A program made the translations under genes and the position numbers. DNA of 55,119 nt from a virus: the IMG/VR virus record IMGVR_UViG_3300013120_000254, positions 1-55,119 of that record; one strand, 5' to 3'. Below the pieces are notes generated by a model that saw only the letters and a program-made list of their open reading frames with translations, made no database searches and had not been told where the DNA came from. How positions within the stretch are numbered: the first letter of the stretch is position 1; every line of letters begins with the position of its first letter. Below are positions 41,728 through 49,572 of this stretch, in pieces.

Positions 41728-44565
41728 GTGGCGGGCGAGATTGCGATCTACCGCCAGTCCGCTGGCGGCCAGAACTTCACCTCCACGAGCCTGACGGACT
41801 TCCCGTTCGACACTCAGGTCCGGGAGGATGACGGGTACAGTCGCAGCGACAACGTCACCGTCGAGCTCGCAGAGGCTGGGCACTACCTGGTCATCTACAA
41901 CTGTGCCTTCCAAATGGATGGGGGCACTTATCGTTCAGAGACCACGGGGGAGGTGGTGCTCGACAGCACCTCCCTCGACCCCTACGGGATCAGCTCTGGC
42001 TACATCCGCCGCACCTCCGGCTACACGGAGGCGGTACAGTTCGCGGCGACGATCATCGACGCGGACGCCGAGGACGGGCTCAAGGTCCAGGTCAAGCGTA
42101 CGGACTCCAACACGGCCGTGGCGTGCGATGTCACAGCGGACCTCTCCGGGCTGCAGACTCTCAAGCTGAAGGACGACTGGGCCTACTTCCGAGCCAAGAC
42201 GACCACATCTCAAAACGTAGCCGTATCCGGGGGGGCGCCGTCTGTGTGGCCGTGGGCGGTCTCGGACTGCGGCACATGGACATCCATCAACTGGATCACG
42301 GAAGACGAGAAGGACACTGGGTTTACACACACAGCGTCCAGCTCCACGATCACGCTGGACGACGCCGGGCACTACCTGATCTGCGCCTCGGTCGAGTGCC
42401 AGAATACGCACGCCAGCACCCGCCACAACCACGTCTCGCGCGTGGTGGTCAACGGCGTGACCTACCAGTACGCCACCGGATACCAACGGGGCTCAAACGG
42501 CTGCCAGAACGCCGTTAGCACCCACTTCCTGATCGTGGAATCCACTGGCGCGAGCCAGGTCTTGACGATCGACGTGGCTCAGGAGGGACAGAGCACGGCC
42601 GACCACCTGGACATGGTGGCGGCCGGCGTCACGGTGGTGAAGCTGCCCGACACGGGAGACTACGTCCGGGTCTGGGAGGATGCGGATCACGACCACAACT
42701 CCGCCACGTTCGATGCTGTTGACTTCACGAGGGAGTCTGAGAAGGACACGGGCTCTTTCACTCACTCCACGTCCACAAACCCCAGTCGGGTGGAGGTCGA
42801 GGTCGATGATGACTACCTCTTCTGTGCGGGGTTCCTTCAGGGCAAGACGGGGGACAACGGGACGAGGAAGCAGCCCGAGACGCGCTGGCGGGTCAACGGG
42901 ACTGATGAGCTCCAGTACGGGGGCGCCTCGGCTTACACGCGGGGCGCCCAGTCGAGCACGGACACCTACTCGGGCGGCGCATCCTGCGGCTTCCTCCAGG
43001 CCCTAGAGGCCAACGACTACATCGAGCTGGGAGGCGTTGATCGGGGGACGACAAGCGACGGGGCCACCCGCTGGATCGCCAACATCACCATGATGCAGGG
43101 CGTCCGGATCGGCTCGATCATCCAGGTGATCAGGCCGGACCCGGCGGCTGTGGGGTTCCGCTGCACGGGCCAGACGGTCGCCCCGACGCTGGACCTGGCG
43201 ATCGGGAGCGCGACGTGGCAGCCGATCGCTATGCAGACGGCGGTCAGCCCGTCGCTGCTGATCACGCCCGACCCGGCAGTGGCGACAGCTGAGGCCCCAG
43301 CGGTTGATGTCAGCTTCTCCCTGGCCCTGACGCCGGACCCGGCGATCGCAGCACTGGGAGCCCCAGACGTAGCGGTCGGGCTTGCGCTGACCCTGGCGCC
43401 CACACCTGCGACGGCGACGGTCGAGGCGCCGGATGTCTCGGTGGTGGTCGGGGCCACCCTCTTGACCCCAGACCCAGCGGTCACGGCGACAAGCGCGCCC
43501 GACGTGGGGGTAGAGCTCGGGACGCTGACCCTAGCTCCTATCCCCCTGCCGCTTGAGGTCAGCGCCCCGAGTGTCTCGATTGCACCCTCGCTGACAACAA
43601 CGCCAGATCCGGCGATCGCTGTCATCGAAAACCCGGCGATCGGGGTCTCTTTCGGAACGCTTACAGTTACCCCCGATCCTGGGACCCTGGTGCTGGGGGC
43701 CCCAGACGTCTCCGTTGACGCTGGCCAGCTGATCACCCCCGAATCAGCCACCCTGACGCTCTCAGCGCCCGCTGTGGCGATCGACCTGGGCGGCGTGGTG
43801 CTCACGCCCGGCGCGGCGAGCGTCGCTCTCAGCGCCCCTGAGGCCGCCGTGGGTCTCAGCTTGGTCCTGACTCCAGACCCGGCGCTCTGGAGCCTGGCGC
43901 TGCCCGACGTTGATGTCGTCCCGCTCGAACTGCAGCTCTCGCCGGACCCGGCCCTGGCTGGGTTCTCGGCAGTCGGCCCGGTCCTCCAGCGGCTGATCCC
44001 TGTCGGAGCCGCTGAGACGTCGCTGGCGACACCCGCCATCCAGGTCGCGCTGGAGCTGATCGTCGCTCCAGGGGCCGCTCAGGCCGCCGTAGGGGCCCCT
44101 GCGCTCTCGGTTGTCCCGGGCGAGCTCCTGGTGAGCCCTGACCCGGCTCTGATCACGCTCGTTCTCCCCACCGCCACCGTCAACATCCCCCAGCTGGTGA
44201 CCCTCCGCTACTACGCGGACGCGGTCCTGGCCCGTTCCCGGAATCGGGACGCGATCATGGTGGTGACTCGGGCCGAGGACGCCGAGCTCGTCCGGGAGAT
44301 CCTGGGAGACGCCGTCCTGGACACGACCCGGCACGCCCCAGCCTGGCTGGAACGGACCCGCATGGAGGACGGCATCCTGCTGAGAACCTACCTGGGAGAT
44401 GCCGTCCTGGACCTGACAAGAGCCACGGACGCCTCCATCGAGCGCGCCCGCCTGGACAGCGCCCTGCTCTTCCGGGAGCGCCTCAGCGACTTGGAGCTCG
44501 GCGTCTCGCGCAACGAGGATGCGGCTCTGACTAGAACTCGCACGCAAGATGCGCCTATCCTCTAG
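41728..44565 (+). CDS. Repeat-rich fibre protein with C1q-like heads, 22-residue repeats and 10-residue repeats
   Basis: The product has 945 residues. Three related beta domains (about 5-150, 151-310 and 312-462), each with a GHYLxxY/C-type core and matching flanks, resemble C1q/TNF heads. Residues 512-824 are about 14 tandem repeats of 22-23 residues with consensus LTPDPAxxxLxAPDVxVxLxL. Residues 831-945 are an exact 10-residue repeat (DAVLARSRNR type). The protein is likely a virion fibre; the start is GTG at 41728. It is physically separate from the main tail genes. No enzymatic motif is visible. Confidence 0.7.
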   Translation: MAGEIAIYRQSAGGQNFTSTSLTDFPFDTQVREDDGYSRSDNVTVELAEAGHYLVIYNCAFQMDGGTYRSETTGEVVLDSTSLDPYGISSGYIRRTSGYTEAVQFAATIIDADAEDGLKVQVKRTDSNTAVACDVTADLSGLQTLKLKDDWAYFRAKTTTSQNVAVSGGAPSVWPWAVSDCGTWTSINWITEDEKDTGFTHTASSSTITLDDAGHYLICASVECQNTHASTRHNHVSRVVVNGVTYQYATGYQRGSNGCQNAVSTHFLIVESTGASQVLTIDVAQEGQSTADHLDMVAAGVTVVKLPDTGDYVRVWEDADHDHNSATFDAVDFTRESEKDTGSFTHSTSTNPSRVEVEVDDDYLFCAGFLQGKTGDNGTRKQPETRWRVNGTDELQYGGASAYTRGAQSSTDTYSGGASCGFLQALEANDYIELGGVDRGTTSDGATRWIANITMMQGVRIGSIIQVIRPDPAAVGFRCTGQTVAPTLDLAIGSATWQPIAMQTAVSPSLLITPDPAVATAEAPAVDVSFSLALTPDPAIAALGAPDVAVGLALTLAPTPATATVEAPDVSVVVGATLLTPDPAVTATSAPDVGVELGTLTLAPIPLPLEVSAPSVSIAPSLTTTPDPAIAVIENPAIGVSFGTLTVTPDPGTLVLGAPDVSVDAGQLITPESATLTLSAPAVAIDLGGVVLTPGAASVALSAPEAAVGLSLVLTPDPALWSLALPDVDVVPLELQLSPDPALAGFSAVGPVLQRLIPVGAAETSLATPAIQVALELIVAPGAAQAAVGAPALSVVPGELLVSPDPALITLVLPTATVNIPQLVTLRYYADAVLARSRNRDAIMVVTRAEDAELVREILGDAVLDTTRHAPAWLERTRMEDGILLRTYLGDAVLDLTRATDASIERARLDSALLFRERLSDLELGVSRNEDAALTRTRTQDAPIL
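43261..44199 (+). repeat. 22-23-residue tandem protein repeats (TPDPA/APDV type)
   Basis: About 14 units, each with a turn (TPDPA, SPDPA or APGAA) and an alternating hydrophobic strand (APDVSV or APAVAI). The alternation suggests a stacked beta solenoid or a row of small beta hairpins. DNA copies are diverged, so the repeats are old or constrained at the protein level only. Confidence 0.7.
44218..44562 (+). repeat. Exact-period 10-residue protein repeats (DAxLxxxRxx)
   Basis: Eleven full decapeptides and a half unit, in phase and without insertions (DAVLARSRNR, DAIMVVTRAE, DAELVREILG, DAVLDTTRHA and so on), reach the C-terminus. Asp-Ala at positions 1-2 and a hydrophobic residue at position 4 are nearly invariant. 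The two-pentapeptide period resembles pentapeptide-repeat coils. Confidence 0.8.
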
Positions 44566-44573
44566 GAGGCACG

Positions 44574-44891
44574 ATGGCAGACACGATCCACGTAGGGGAC
44601 ACCCCCTTCCTGCAGTACACCGTCTACGACGGCAGCGACAAGGTCAACATCACCGATGACCCGCCCTCGGCCATCGCCCTCCGGCTCAACGCCCCCAGCG
44701 GGGGCACGAGCGCTACGGTGGTGGGCGTGACTGTCTCGGGGGATGACTACGCTGTCGGCTACCAGACCGGCACCGGCACCTTCGACTGGGCGGGCCAGTG
44801 GCGGATCTCAGTCCGAATCACCTGGGCTGGCGGCCGGCGTTTCGAGTCGGAGGTTGACGTCTTCGAGGTCCATGAATCAGAGTTCCCCTGA
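44574..44891 (+). CDS. Small Ig/BppU-like fold structural protein
   Basis: The product has 105 residues: HVGDTPFLQYTVYDGSDKVN, then IALRLNAPSGGTSATVVGVT and AGQWRISVRITWAGGRRFES, a pattern of beta strands with the GD-x-P start seen in phage baseplate/tail Ig-like proteins (BppU N-terminal type). The ATG follows AGGAGG. It directly follows the fibre gene and probably anchors or attaches it (inference). Confidence 0.65.
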   Translation: MADTIHVGDTPFLQYTVYDGSDKVNITDDPPSAIALRLNAPSGGTSATVVGVTVSGDDYAVGYQTGTGTFDWAGQWRISVRITWAGGRRFESEVDVFEVHESEFP

Positions 44892-45114
44892 ACGAGTCCC
44901 CTGTCCCCACTGCGGCAGCACCGTGGAGCTCCCCGAGGGCTACATGGAGGGGCTGATCGCTCGGAACCGGGAGTGGTTCCTGCAGCAGCTCCACACCGCC
45001 GACAACTTCGCTCGCCCTGGCCGACGCTTGGCGTTCCGCGCTCGGATGCGGGGCGGCAAGGTGACAGCCATCGCGGAGAAGCGTGTTGGGGAGCAGAAGC
45101 GGGAACAAGAGTAG
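44872..45114 (+). CDS. Small CPHCG zinc-ribbon protein
   Basis: The product has 80 residues: CPHCGSTVELPEGYMEGLIA near the N-terminus gives one CxxC knuckle, followed by a helix (EWFLQQLHTADNFARPGRRL) and a basic tail. It starts 20 bases inside the upstream gene. It precedes the nuclease and terminase genes and could be a DNA-binding accessory; the single CxxC may dimerise around zinc. Confidence 0.6.
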   Translation: MNQSSPERVPCPHCGSTVELPEGYMEGLIARNREWFLQQLHTADNFARPGRRLAFRARMRGGKVTAIAEKRVGEQKREQE

Positions 45115-45448
45115 GCTGGAAGAGCACCTAGCCCTGCAGCTACGGGCTCGTCCACACCTGCCCAAGCCCGAGCGTGAGTACCGCTTCGCCAAGAGCCTGA
45201 AGACCCCCACCGGGCGGCCCAGAATGTGGCGCTTCGACTTCGCCTGGCCGGAACGCCGAATCGCCCTGGAGATCCAGGGCGCAGTCTGGACCGGCGGGAA
45301 GCACGCCCGTGGAGCCGGGATGGTCAAGGACTATGAGAAGGCGAACGCCGCCGCCCTGCTAGGCTGGCGGCTTCTCTACGCAGAGGCCACCATGATCCGC
45401 TCCTGCGCTATCCTCGACACGCTGGAGGCCATCCTCCTGGAGGACTGA
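45083..45448 (+). CDS. Small PD-(D/E)XK-type endonuclease (phage terminase-linked type)
   Basis: The product has 121 residues. WRFDFAWPERRIALEIQG has Asp52 and Glu63 of the nuclease core, with Gln65 where Lys or Asp is common, and the following TGGKHARGAGMVKDYEKANA and GWRLLYAEA match a family of small nucleases often found next to phage terminase genes. A TTG start at 45083 is supported by GGAG seven bases upstream. It probably trims or nicks phage DNA in packaging or repair (inference). It overlaps the preceding gene by 32 bases and the next by one base. Confidence 0.75.
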   Translation: MLGSRSGNKSRLEEHLALQLRARPHLPKPEREYRFAKSLKTPTGRPRMWRFDFAWPERRIALEIQGAVWTGGKHARGAGMVKDYEKANAAALLGWRLLYAEATMIRSCAILDTLEAILLED

Positions 45449-46620
45449 TGGGCGAGCCGCACGCACAGTGGAAGCACCGCACCCTGGAGGAGAAGCGCGC
45501 TAGGGCCATGGGCCGGGGCGTCGCCGCAGAGGACTGCATCAGCAAGAAGGTCCACGCCGGGCATCACAAGAGGGAAAGCCACTGGACCTACTGGTATCGC
45601 ACCGATCGAGGCGATCCGCCTCGGCATATATGCGGCGCTCGGCTCAAGTACAGCGAGGGGAAGCGGCGTTGCGGTCAGGCTCCGCCGGGTCTCTACAAGA
45701 ACGGCCGGTGCAGGCTCCATGGAGGCACCAACCCCGGCGGCCCGCCCAAAGATGGCAAGCACTCCATTCTCCGTGGGCCCCTGGCCGACGCTCTCAGCCG
45801 CGTCGAGGAGGACAAGAACCTCCTGGACCTGCGCGCCGGCATCGCGCTGCTGGACATGCGCCTCGAAGACCTCTCGACCCGGATGGACGTGGGGGACTCG
45901 CCCATGTGGCGCCGTCGTGTGCGACGAGCCATCAAGGACATCGAGCAGGCGCGCAAGGACCGAGACACTGAAGAGGCGGCCTTCCGCTGGGACACGCTGG
46001 TCGAGATCGTAGAGGCGGGCTGCGATGTTGACCAGGCGTGGACCGACCTGGTCAAGGCGAACAAGGACCGCGCCGCCAGAGCGGAGAAGGCGGCTGACTT
46101 GGCCATCAAGAGCGAGACGATCATCCGCCCCGCACAAGTCCAGGCTCTCATGTACCGTGTGATCACGCTGCTCAATGAAGAACTGCCTGAAGCTCTCGCT
46201 GCCCGAATCTCAACTCGCATTGTTGAGGACGTCCTGGACGGCCGCCTTGCACGATCACGCGAAGCGGAACAGATCGAAGGAAGTCCGGTACTACCCGGAG
46301 TACAGGGGGAGGGAGCTGGACTTCGTCCACGAGGTTCTGGGCGAGAAACCGTGGAAGTTCCAGCGCGTACTGTTGAGGCAACTGTTCACCAACGGGAAGG
46401 TGACAGCGAGGACGAGCCACGGGCCGGGGAAGACAAGGGGAGCAGCGATGGCGGTGCTGTCCTTCCTGGCGACGCGGAAGGACGCGGTGGTGGTGACGAC
46501 GGCGCCGACGGGGCACCAGGTCAAGAACCTGCTGTGGGGGGAGATCGGGAGGATGCACGCCTCGGCGAAGCTCCCCCTGCCGGGCGAGCCGGACATGACT
46601 CAGCTCCGGATCGGCCCTAA
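45448..46620 (+). CDS. Terminase small subunit candidate; C-terminal third overlaps terL
   Basis: The open frame gives 390 residues. The N-terminal half looks genuine: CGARLKYSEGKRRCGQAPPG and GRCRLHGGTNPGG form the Cys/His-HGG motif common in small terminase and adjacent proteins, followed by a long coiled coil to about residue 270 (ALMYRVITLLNEELPEALAA and onward). After about 46260 the sequence turns Gly/Asp/Glu-rich and low complexity. That part overlaps the terminase large subunit in another frame (46175-46620) and could be a non-functional read-through. An expected stop near 46260-46290 is absent. Confidence 0.65.
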   Translation: MGEPHAQWKHRTLEEKRARAMGRGVAAEDCISKKVHAGHHKRESHWTYWYRTDRGDPPRHICGARLKYSEGKRRCGQAPPGLYKNGRCRLHGGTNPGGPPKDGKHSILRGPLADALSRVEEDKNLLDLRAGIALLDMRLEDLSTRMDVGDSPMWRRRVRRAIKDIEQARKDRDTEEAAFRWDTLVEIVEAGCDVDQAWTDLVKANKDRAARAEKAADLAIKSETIIRPAQVQALMYRVITLLNEELPEALAARISTRIVEDVLDGRLARSREAEQIEGSPVLPGVQGEGAGLRPRGSGRETVEVPARTVEATVHQREGDSEDEPRAGEDKGSSDGGAVLPGDAEGRGGGDDGADGAPGQEPAVGGDREDARLGEAPPAGRAGHDSAPDRP

Positions 46621-47899
46621 GTGGTACGCTCTCGGCATCAGCACGGACAAGCCCGGCCGCTTTCAAGGCTTTCACGCTGGCTCCGAGGTTCCCGACGATC
46701 CGGACGCAGACGTAGACGTCGAAGCTGTCCAGAAGAGAGAGCTGAACGAGGAGCCCGAGGACATCGAGGTCGAGTTCAGCCCGGAGGAGATGAAGGAGAG
46801 GATCGAGCAGATCACTTCGGAGAGGCCTGAAGGCGGGCTGCTCTTCGTCTTCGACGAGGCCGCTGGGATTGATCAGAAAATCTACTTCGCCGCCAAGGGC
46901 GCGATGACCTCGCCGGAGACCTACGTGCTCCTGATCGGCAACCCCGACCTAGACCTGGCGGAGGACCACGAGTTCGTCAGGTCCCATGGGGATGGCAGCG
47001 AGTACGTGCGCATCAAGGTCGGGGCGGAGCCCAACGAGAACGATCCGCTCACGGCTGACTTCGAGTGGGACCACATTCCCAACTGGCTGGTCACCGACCT
47101 CTGGCTGGAGGAGCGCAAGCGGGACTACGGCGAGGGCACGCCGATCTACATGAGCAAGGTGTGGGCGCAGTTCGCATCGGGCGACGCCTCGTGCCGCGTG
47201 GTCCCCCACTCCCTCCTGCTGCAGTGCGAGAAGAACCAGCCCAAGGCTCACCTTGGAGCTCACATGGGAGTGGACGTCTCCCGGGAGGGCGGCGACTGGA
47301 ACTGCGCAACGCTGATGGTGCATGGGAAGGTGCGGGCCATGCACAAGTGGCGCACGCCGCCGGGCCACCCGTCCCCCCTGATGGCCGTGGCCAACACGAT
47401 CCTGGGCTTGCGCACCCACTGGGGCGAGGCCCTCGCTACTGAGCCGGACTTCGACATCGGCTTCCTCACCGAGGATCTCTGCATCCCGCTCAAGAACGTC
47501 CATGTCGACTCCATCGGGATCGGGGCTGGCGTGTGCGACCGGCTGCGCCAGCGGGGCTACCGCATCGACGAGGTCGATGTCTCGACCAAGCCGCGAGGCG
47601 AGTGGCGCGACCTCAACGGGGCGGTCGTGTTCAAGAACCGCCGAGCCGAGCTCCACTGGACAGCGCGCCGGGCAGCAGAAGAAGGCCTGCTCCAGATGGA
47701 CCGCTCCTACTCCGACGCCTGGCGTGAGGCTCAGTGGGCAGAGTTCGAGCACCGCGAGCTCGCCGCCGGCACCACCATCCAGGTCACGGCGAAGAAGGAG
47801 CTGAAGAAGGCCTACGGCCGCTCCCCCGACTGCTGGGACAGCGTGCTGCTGTGCTTCTCGCGGTCGGGGAAGAAGGCGATCTCGTTCCGGGCACGCTAG
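46175..47899 (+). CDS. terL: Terminase large subunit (packaging ATPase-nuclease)
   Basis: The product has 574 residues. Walker A is SHGPGKT (residues 81-87), Walker B LLFVFDEAAG (about 219-228) with the catalytic Glu, and the RNase-H-like nuclease begins at GVDVSREGGDWN (about 364-375) and includes NVHVDSIGIGAG further on. GREL-DFVHEVLGEKPWKFQ is the start of the packaging domain. The first ATG is 46175; later TTG starts inside the first 30 codons are possible. It would pump DNA into the prohead and cut concatemers. Its first 445 bases overlap the open frame of the small subunit. Confidence 0.93.
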   Translation: MKNCLKLSLPESQLALLRTSWTAALHDHAKRNRSKEVRYYPEYRGRELDFVHEVLGEKPWKFQRVLLRQLFTNGKVTARTSHGPGKTRGAAMAVLSFLATRKDAVVVTTAPTGHQVKNLLWGEIGRMHASAKLPLPGEPDMTQLRIGPKWYALGISTDKPGRFQGFHAGSEVPDDPDADVDVEAVQKRELNEEPEDIEVEFSPEEMKERIEQITSERPEGGLLFVFDEAAGIDQKIYFAAKGAMTSPETYVLLIGNPDLDLAEDHEFVRSHGDGSEYVRIKVGAEPNENDPLTADFEWDHIPNWLVTDLWLEERKRDYGEGTPIYMSKVWAQFASGDASCRVVPHSLLLQCEKNQPKAHLGAHMGVDVSREGGDWNCATLMVHGKVRAMHKWRTPPGHPSPLMAVANTILGLRTHWGEALATEPDFDIGFLTEDLCIPLKNVHVDSIGIGAGVCDRLRQRGYRIDEVDVSTKPRGEWRDLNGAVVFKNRRAELHWTARRAAEEGLLQMDRSYSDAWREAQWAEFEHRELAAGTTIQVTAKKELKKAYGRSPDCWDSVLLCFSRSGKKAISFRAR

Positions 47900-48168
47900 G
47901 CCGTGGGCTTGCGGTCAGGTGACGGCATCGGCCGGTTGGGGAGGATCTTGTCCACCGTTGTCCCGCTCTCGTTCATCAGCAGAAGAAGCTGGTCCTCGGT
48001 CTTCCAGTCGATCGTGGCCATGTAAACGGCAAGCGCGCTCCCGTAGCGGAAGAGGCGAAGCCTGGACCTGTCGCCCATGGGGTCTTCAGCGATCGGGATG
48101 GGCTCAAGGTCGTACCAATCACACTGGTACGTAGACTCGCGGGATCCGCAAATGTGGCGGATGTACAT
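47896..48168 (-). CDS. Hypothetical protein
   Basis: The product has 90 residues with an N-terminal Cys-containing segment (MYIRHICGSRESTYQCDWYD), a central beta-like stretch (SRLRLFRYGSALAVYMATID) and a Pro-rich end. It lies leftward next to the recombinase gene and overlaps the terL stop by four bases. A plausible leftward promoter lies at 48220-48249. The family is unknown. It could be part of lysogeny control because of position. Confidence 0.55.
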   Translation of the reverse strand: MYIRHICGSRESTYQCDWYDLEPIPIAEDPMGDRSRLRLFRYGSALAVYMATIDWKTEDQLLLLMNESGTTVDKILPNRPMPSPDRKPTA

Positions 48169-48219
48169 GCTGGCTACCTTTCTGTCTATGCGTGGCCGCC
48201 CCTACAGCGGCCTCAGCGC

Positions 48220-48249
48220 ACCCTAGGGCCTCGCTCCACGTCCCGTCAA
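48220..48249 (-). promoter_or_regulatory. Leftward promoter candidate of the 47896-48168 gene
   Basis: On the leftward strand: TTGACG (48249-48244), 18 bases, TAGGGT (48225-48220). The spacer is one base long of optimum and the -10 is weak. The gene's ATG is about 50 bases further left. Confidence 0.4.
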
Positions 48250-48261
48250 GAAAAATCACGC

Positions 48262-48274
48262 GCAAGGCGTTTGC
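48262..48274. promoter_or_regulatory. Putative operator, GCAA-N5-TTGC dyad (copy 4)
   Basis: The site reads GCAAGGCGTTTGC and overlaps the -35 element of the recombinase promoter. It lies between divergent genes, like copies 1, 2 and 3. Confidence 0.55.
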
Positions 48275-48298
48275 ACCCGGGTCATCTTCCGCTACAAG
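48271..48298 (+). promoter_or_regulatory. Recombinase promoter candidate
   Basis: TTGCAC (48271-48276), 16 bases, TACAAG (48293-48298). The ATG is 33 bases further on, after a leader containing CCCCAACCGG, so this transcript is not leaderless. Confidence 0.5.
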
Positions 48299-48331
48299 GG
48301 GTAGACCGAACCCCAACCGGAAGACAGCCTC

Positions 48332-48916
48332 ATGATCCGCGCCCGCTCCGAACTCCTCCAGCCCGACGTGGACGCCCTGCTGGCCACCTGCGGCCGGGGC
48401 AAGGCCGCCGCTCGGGACCGCGCCTTGATCCTCTTCCTGCGCATGACGGGCTGCCGGGTCTCCGAGGCCCTGGACCTGACAACCCGCGGCATCGACCGCG
48501 CCGCCCGCAAGGTCGTACTCCCCGGCACCAAGACCCGGGCCTCCAGCCGCGCCGTGCCGCTCCCTGAGCCCTTGCTCAAGGCGCTGGACACCTGGCTCGC
48601 GGAACGCGAGAAGCACGCCCCCGGGGCCGCTCAGGTCTTCTGCGCCGTGCGCAGGGGGAACGAAGGCGCTAGGCTGGACCGGAAGAAGGTCGATCGGATG
48701 CTGAAGCGTCGAGCCGCTGCCGCTGGCCTCGCCAAGCGCGTCCACGCCCACGCCTTCCGGCACGGGCTCGCTGCGGATCTGGTGCGGGCAGGAGCCCCCT
48801 CCGCAGCCATCATGTCGCAGCTCGGCCACGCTGACCTGCGCGTCACCACCCGCTACATCGGGCAGCTTGCCGCAGACGAGGCCGCTGCCACTGCGATCGA
48901 GGAGCTGTTTGGATGA
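48332..48916 (+). CDS. Minimal tyrosine recombinase (integrase catalytic domain only)
   Basis: The product has 194 residues. The catalytic set is complete: Arg42 (GCRVSEAL), Lys67 (GTKTRASS), His140 and Arg143 (HAFRH), His166 (LGHADLR) and nucleophile Tyr175 (TRYIG). The protein lacks the N-terminal core-binding domain present in most integrases of 300 or more residues, so it corresponds to the catalytic half. It may still integrate the phage, resolve dimers or invert a segment. It starts with ATG 33 bases after a promoter and runs into the next gene with ATGA. Confidence 0.88.
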   Translation: MIRARSELLQPDVDALLATCGRGKAAARDRALILFLRMTGCRVSEALDLTTRGIDRAARKVVLPGTKTRASSRAVPLPEPLLKALDTWLAEREKHAPGAAQVFCAVRRGNEGARLDRKKVDRMLKRRAAAAGLAKRVHAHAFRHGLAADLVRAGAPSAAIMSQLGHADLRVTTRYIGQLAADEAAATAIEELFG

Positions 48917-49152
48917 AGATCACCGTTGAAGGAGCAGACAACGACTGGCGCGTGAGCGTGAACAAGGACGACGCAGTCCTGCGCTTTGCCGAAAGCCTCT
49001 GCGCCGATGAGGCCCTTGGGGTTCTCGCGGCGGTGCTTGACACGCGCTACTGCCTGGGCTGGCTAAAGACGCCCGAACAGCATGAAAGGCGGAAGCGCAA
49101 GATGGAGGAGGTTCGCAAGCGCAACAACCAGGAGAACGAAGATGGAACTTGA
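48913..49152 (+). CDS. Small hypothetical protein
   Basis: The product has 79 residues: a beta-like start (KITVEGADNDWRVSVNKDDA) and a helical basic end (HERRKRKMEEVRKRNNQENE). It overlaps the recombinase gene by four bases and the next small gene by eleven, so it belongs to the same transcript. No family is recognised. Confidence 0.6.
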   Translation: MKITVEGADNDWRVSVNKDDAVLRFAESLCADEALGVLAAVLDTRYCLGWLKTPEQHERRKRKMEEVRKRNNQENEDGT

Positions 49153-49261
49153 GAACTGGCAGCTCTGGCTGATCGGACTGACCGCCTACTGGCTCTTCCT
49201 GCCGCTCGCGTCGGCGGGGGTCGCAGCTGCGGGCAACCGTGTGAACCGAAGAAGGAGATAG
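49142..49261 (+). CDS. Short membrane protein (39 residues)
   Basis: The product reads MELENWQLWLIGLTAYWLFL at its start and carries on to a basic RVNRRRR end: one membrane helix with a cytoplasmic basic tail. It overlaps the previous gene, and GAAGGAG near its end may serve as the ribosome site of the next. It fits a phage micro-protein such as an antiholin or an accessory membrane regulator, but the function is unknown. Confidence 0.55.
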   Translation: MELENWQLWLIGLTAYWLFLPLASAGVAAAGNRVNRRRR

Positions 49262-49265
49262 CTCC

Positions 49266-49385
49266 ATGCAGGAGTTCTGGAACGAGTTTGGGCCGGTGAT
49301 CAGCCTCTTCGTGGCGGTCGCCCTCCCCATCATGCTGACGATCTGGGCCGTTGGGGCCTGGGTGAGGAGCAAGGGAGATGGGTAA
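49266..49385 (+). CDS. Short membrane protein (39 residues)
   Basis: A single hydrophobic helix (VISLFVAVALPIMLTIWAVG) sits between an acidic-aromatic start (MQEFWNEF) and a short basic end (WVRSKGDG). It follows the ribosome site AAGGAG and overlaps the next gene by eight bases. It has the same size as its upstream neighbour but an unrelated sequence. Confidence 0.55.
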   Translation: MQEFWNEFGPVISLFVAVALPIMLTIWAVGAWVRSKGDG

Positions 49386-49572
49386 GACCAAGACCGAGCT
49401 GATGCTCTGGATGGCCGAGCTCATCGGCGGGCTGATTGACCGCGGCGAGGTCGGGAGCCCAGTGATGAGCGTTGACTTCCCCAAAGGCGAGGTCGATGTC
49501 TGGGTCAACGAGCCCCACGCCTGCAAGATCACGATCATCGTGAAGCCCACCGTTGCGCTGGAGGAGAACTGA
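49378..49572 (+). CDS. Small hypothetical protein
   Basis: The product has 64 residues: a helical N-terminal half (TELMLWMAELIGGLIDRGEV) and a beta-like C-terminal half (GEVDVWVNEPHACKITIIVK). It overlaps both neighbours (eight bases and one base). No family is recognised. Confidence 0.55.
   Translation: MGKTKTELMLWMAELIGGLIDRGEVGSPVMSVDFPKGEVDVWVNEPHACKITIIVKPTVALEEN

Noticed and set aside
48931-49020. Attachment site next to the recombinase
   Set aside because: No convincing direct repeat or tRNA-like core was found near the recombinase gene on either side.
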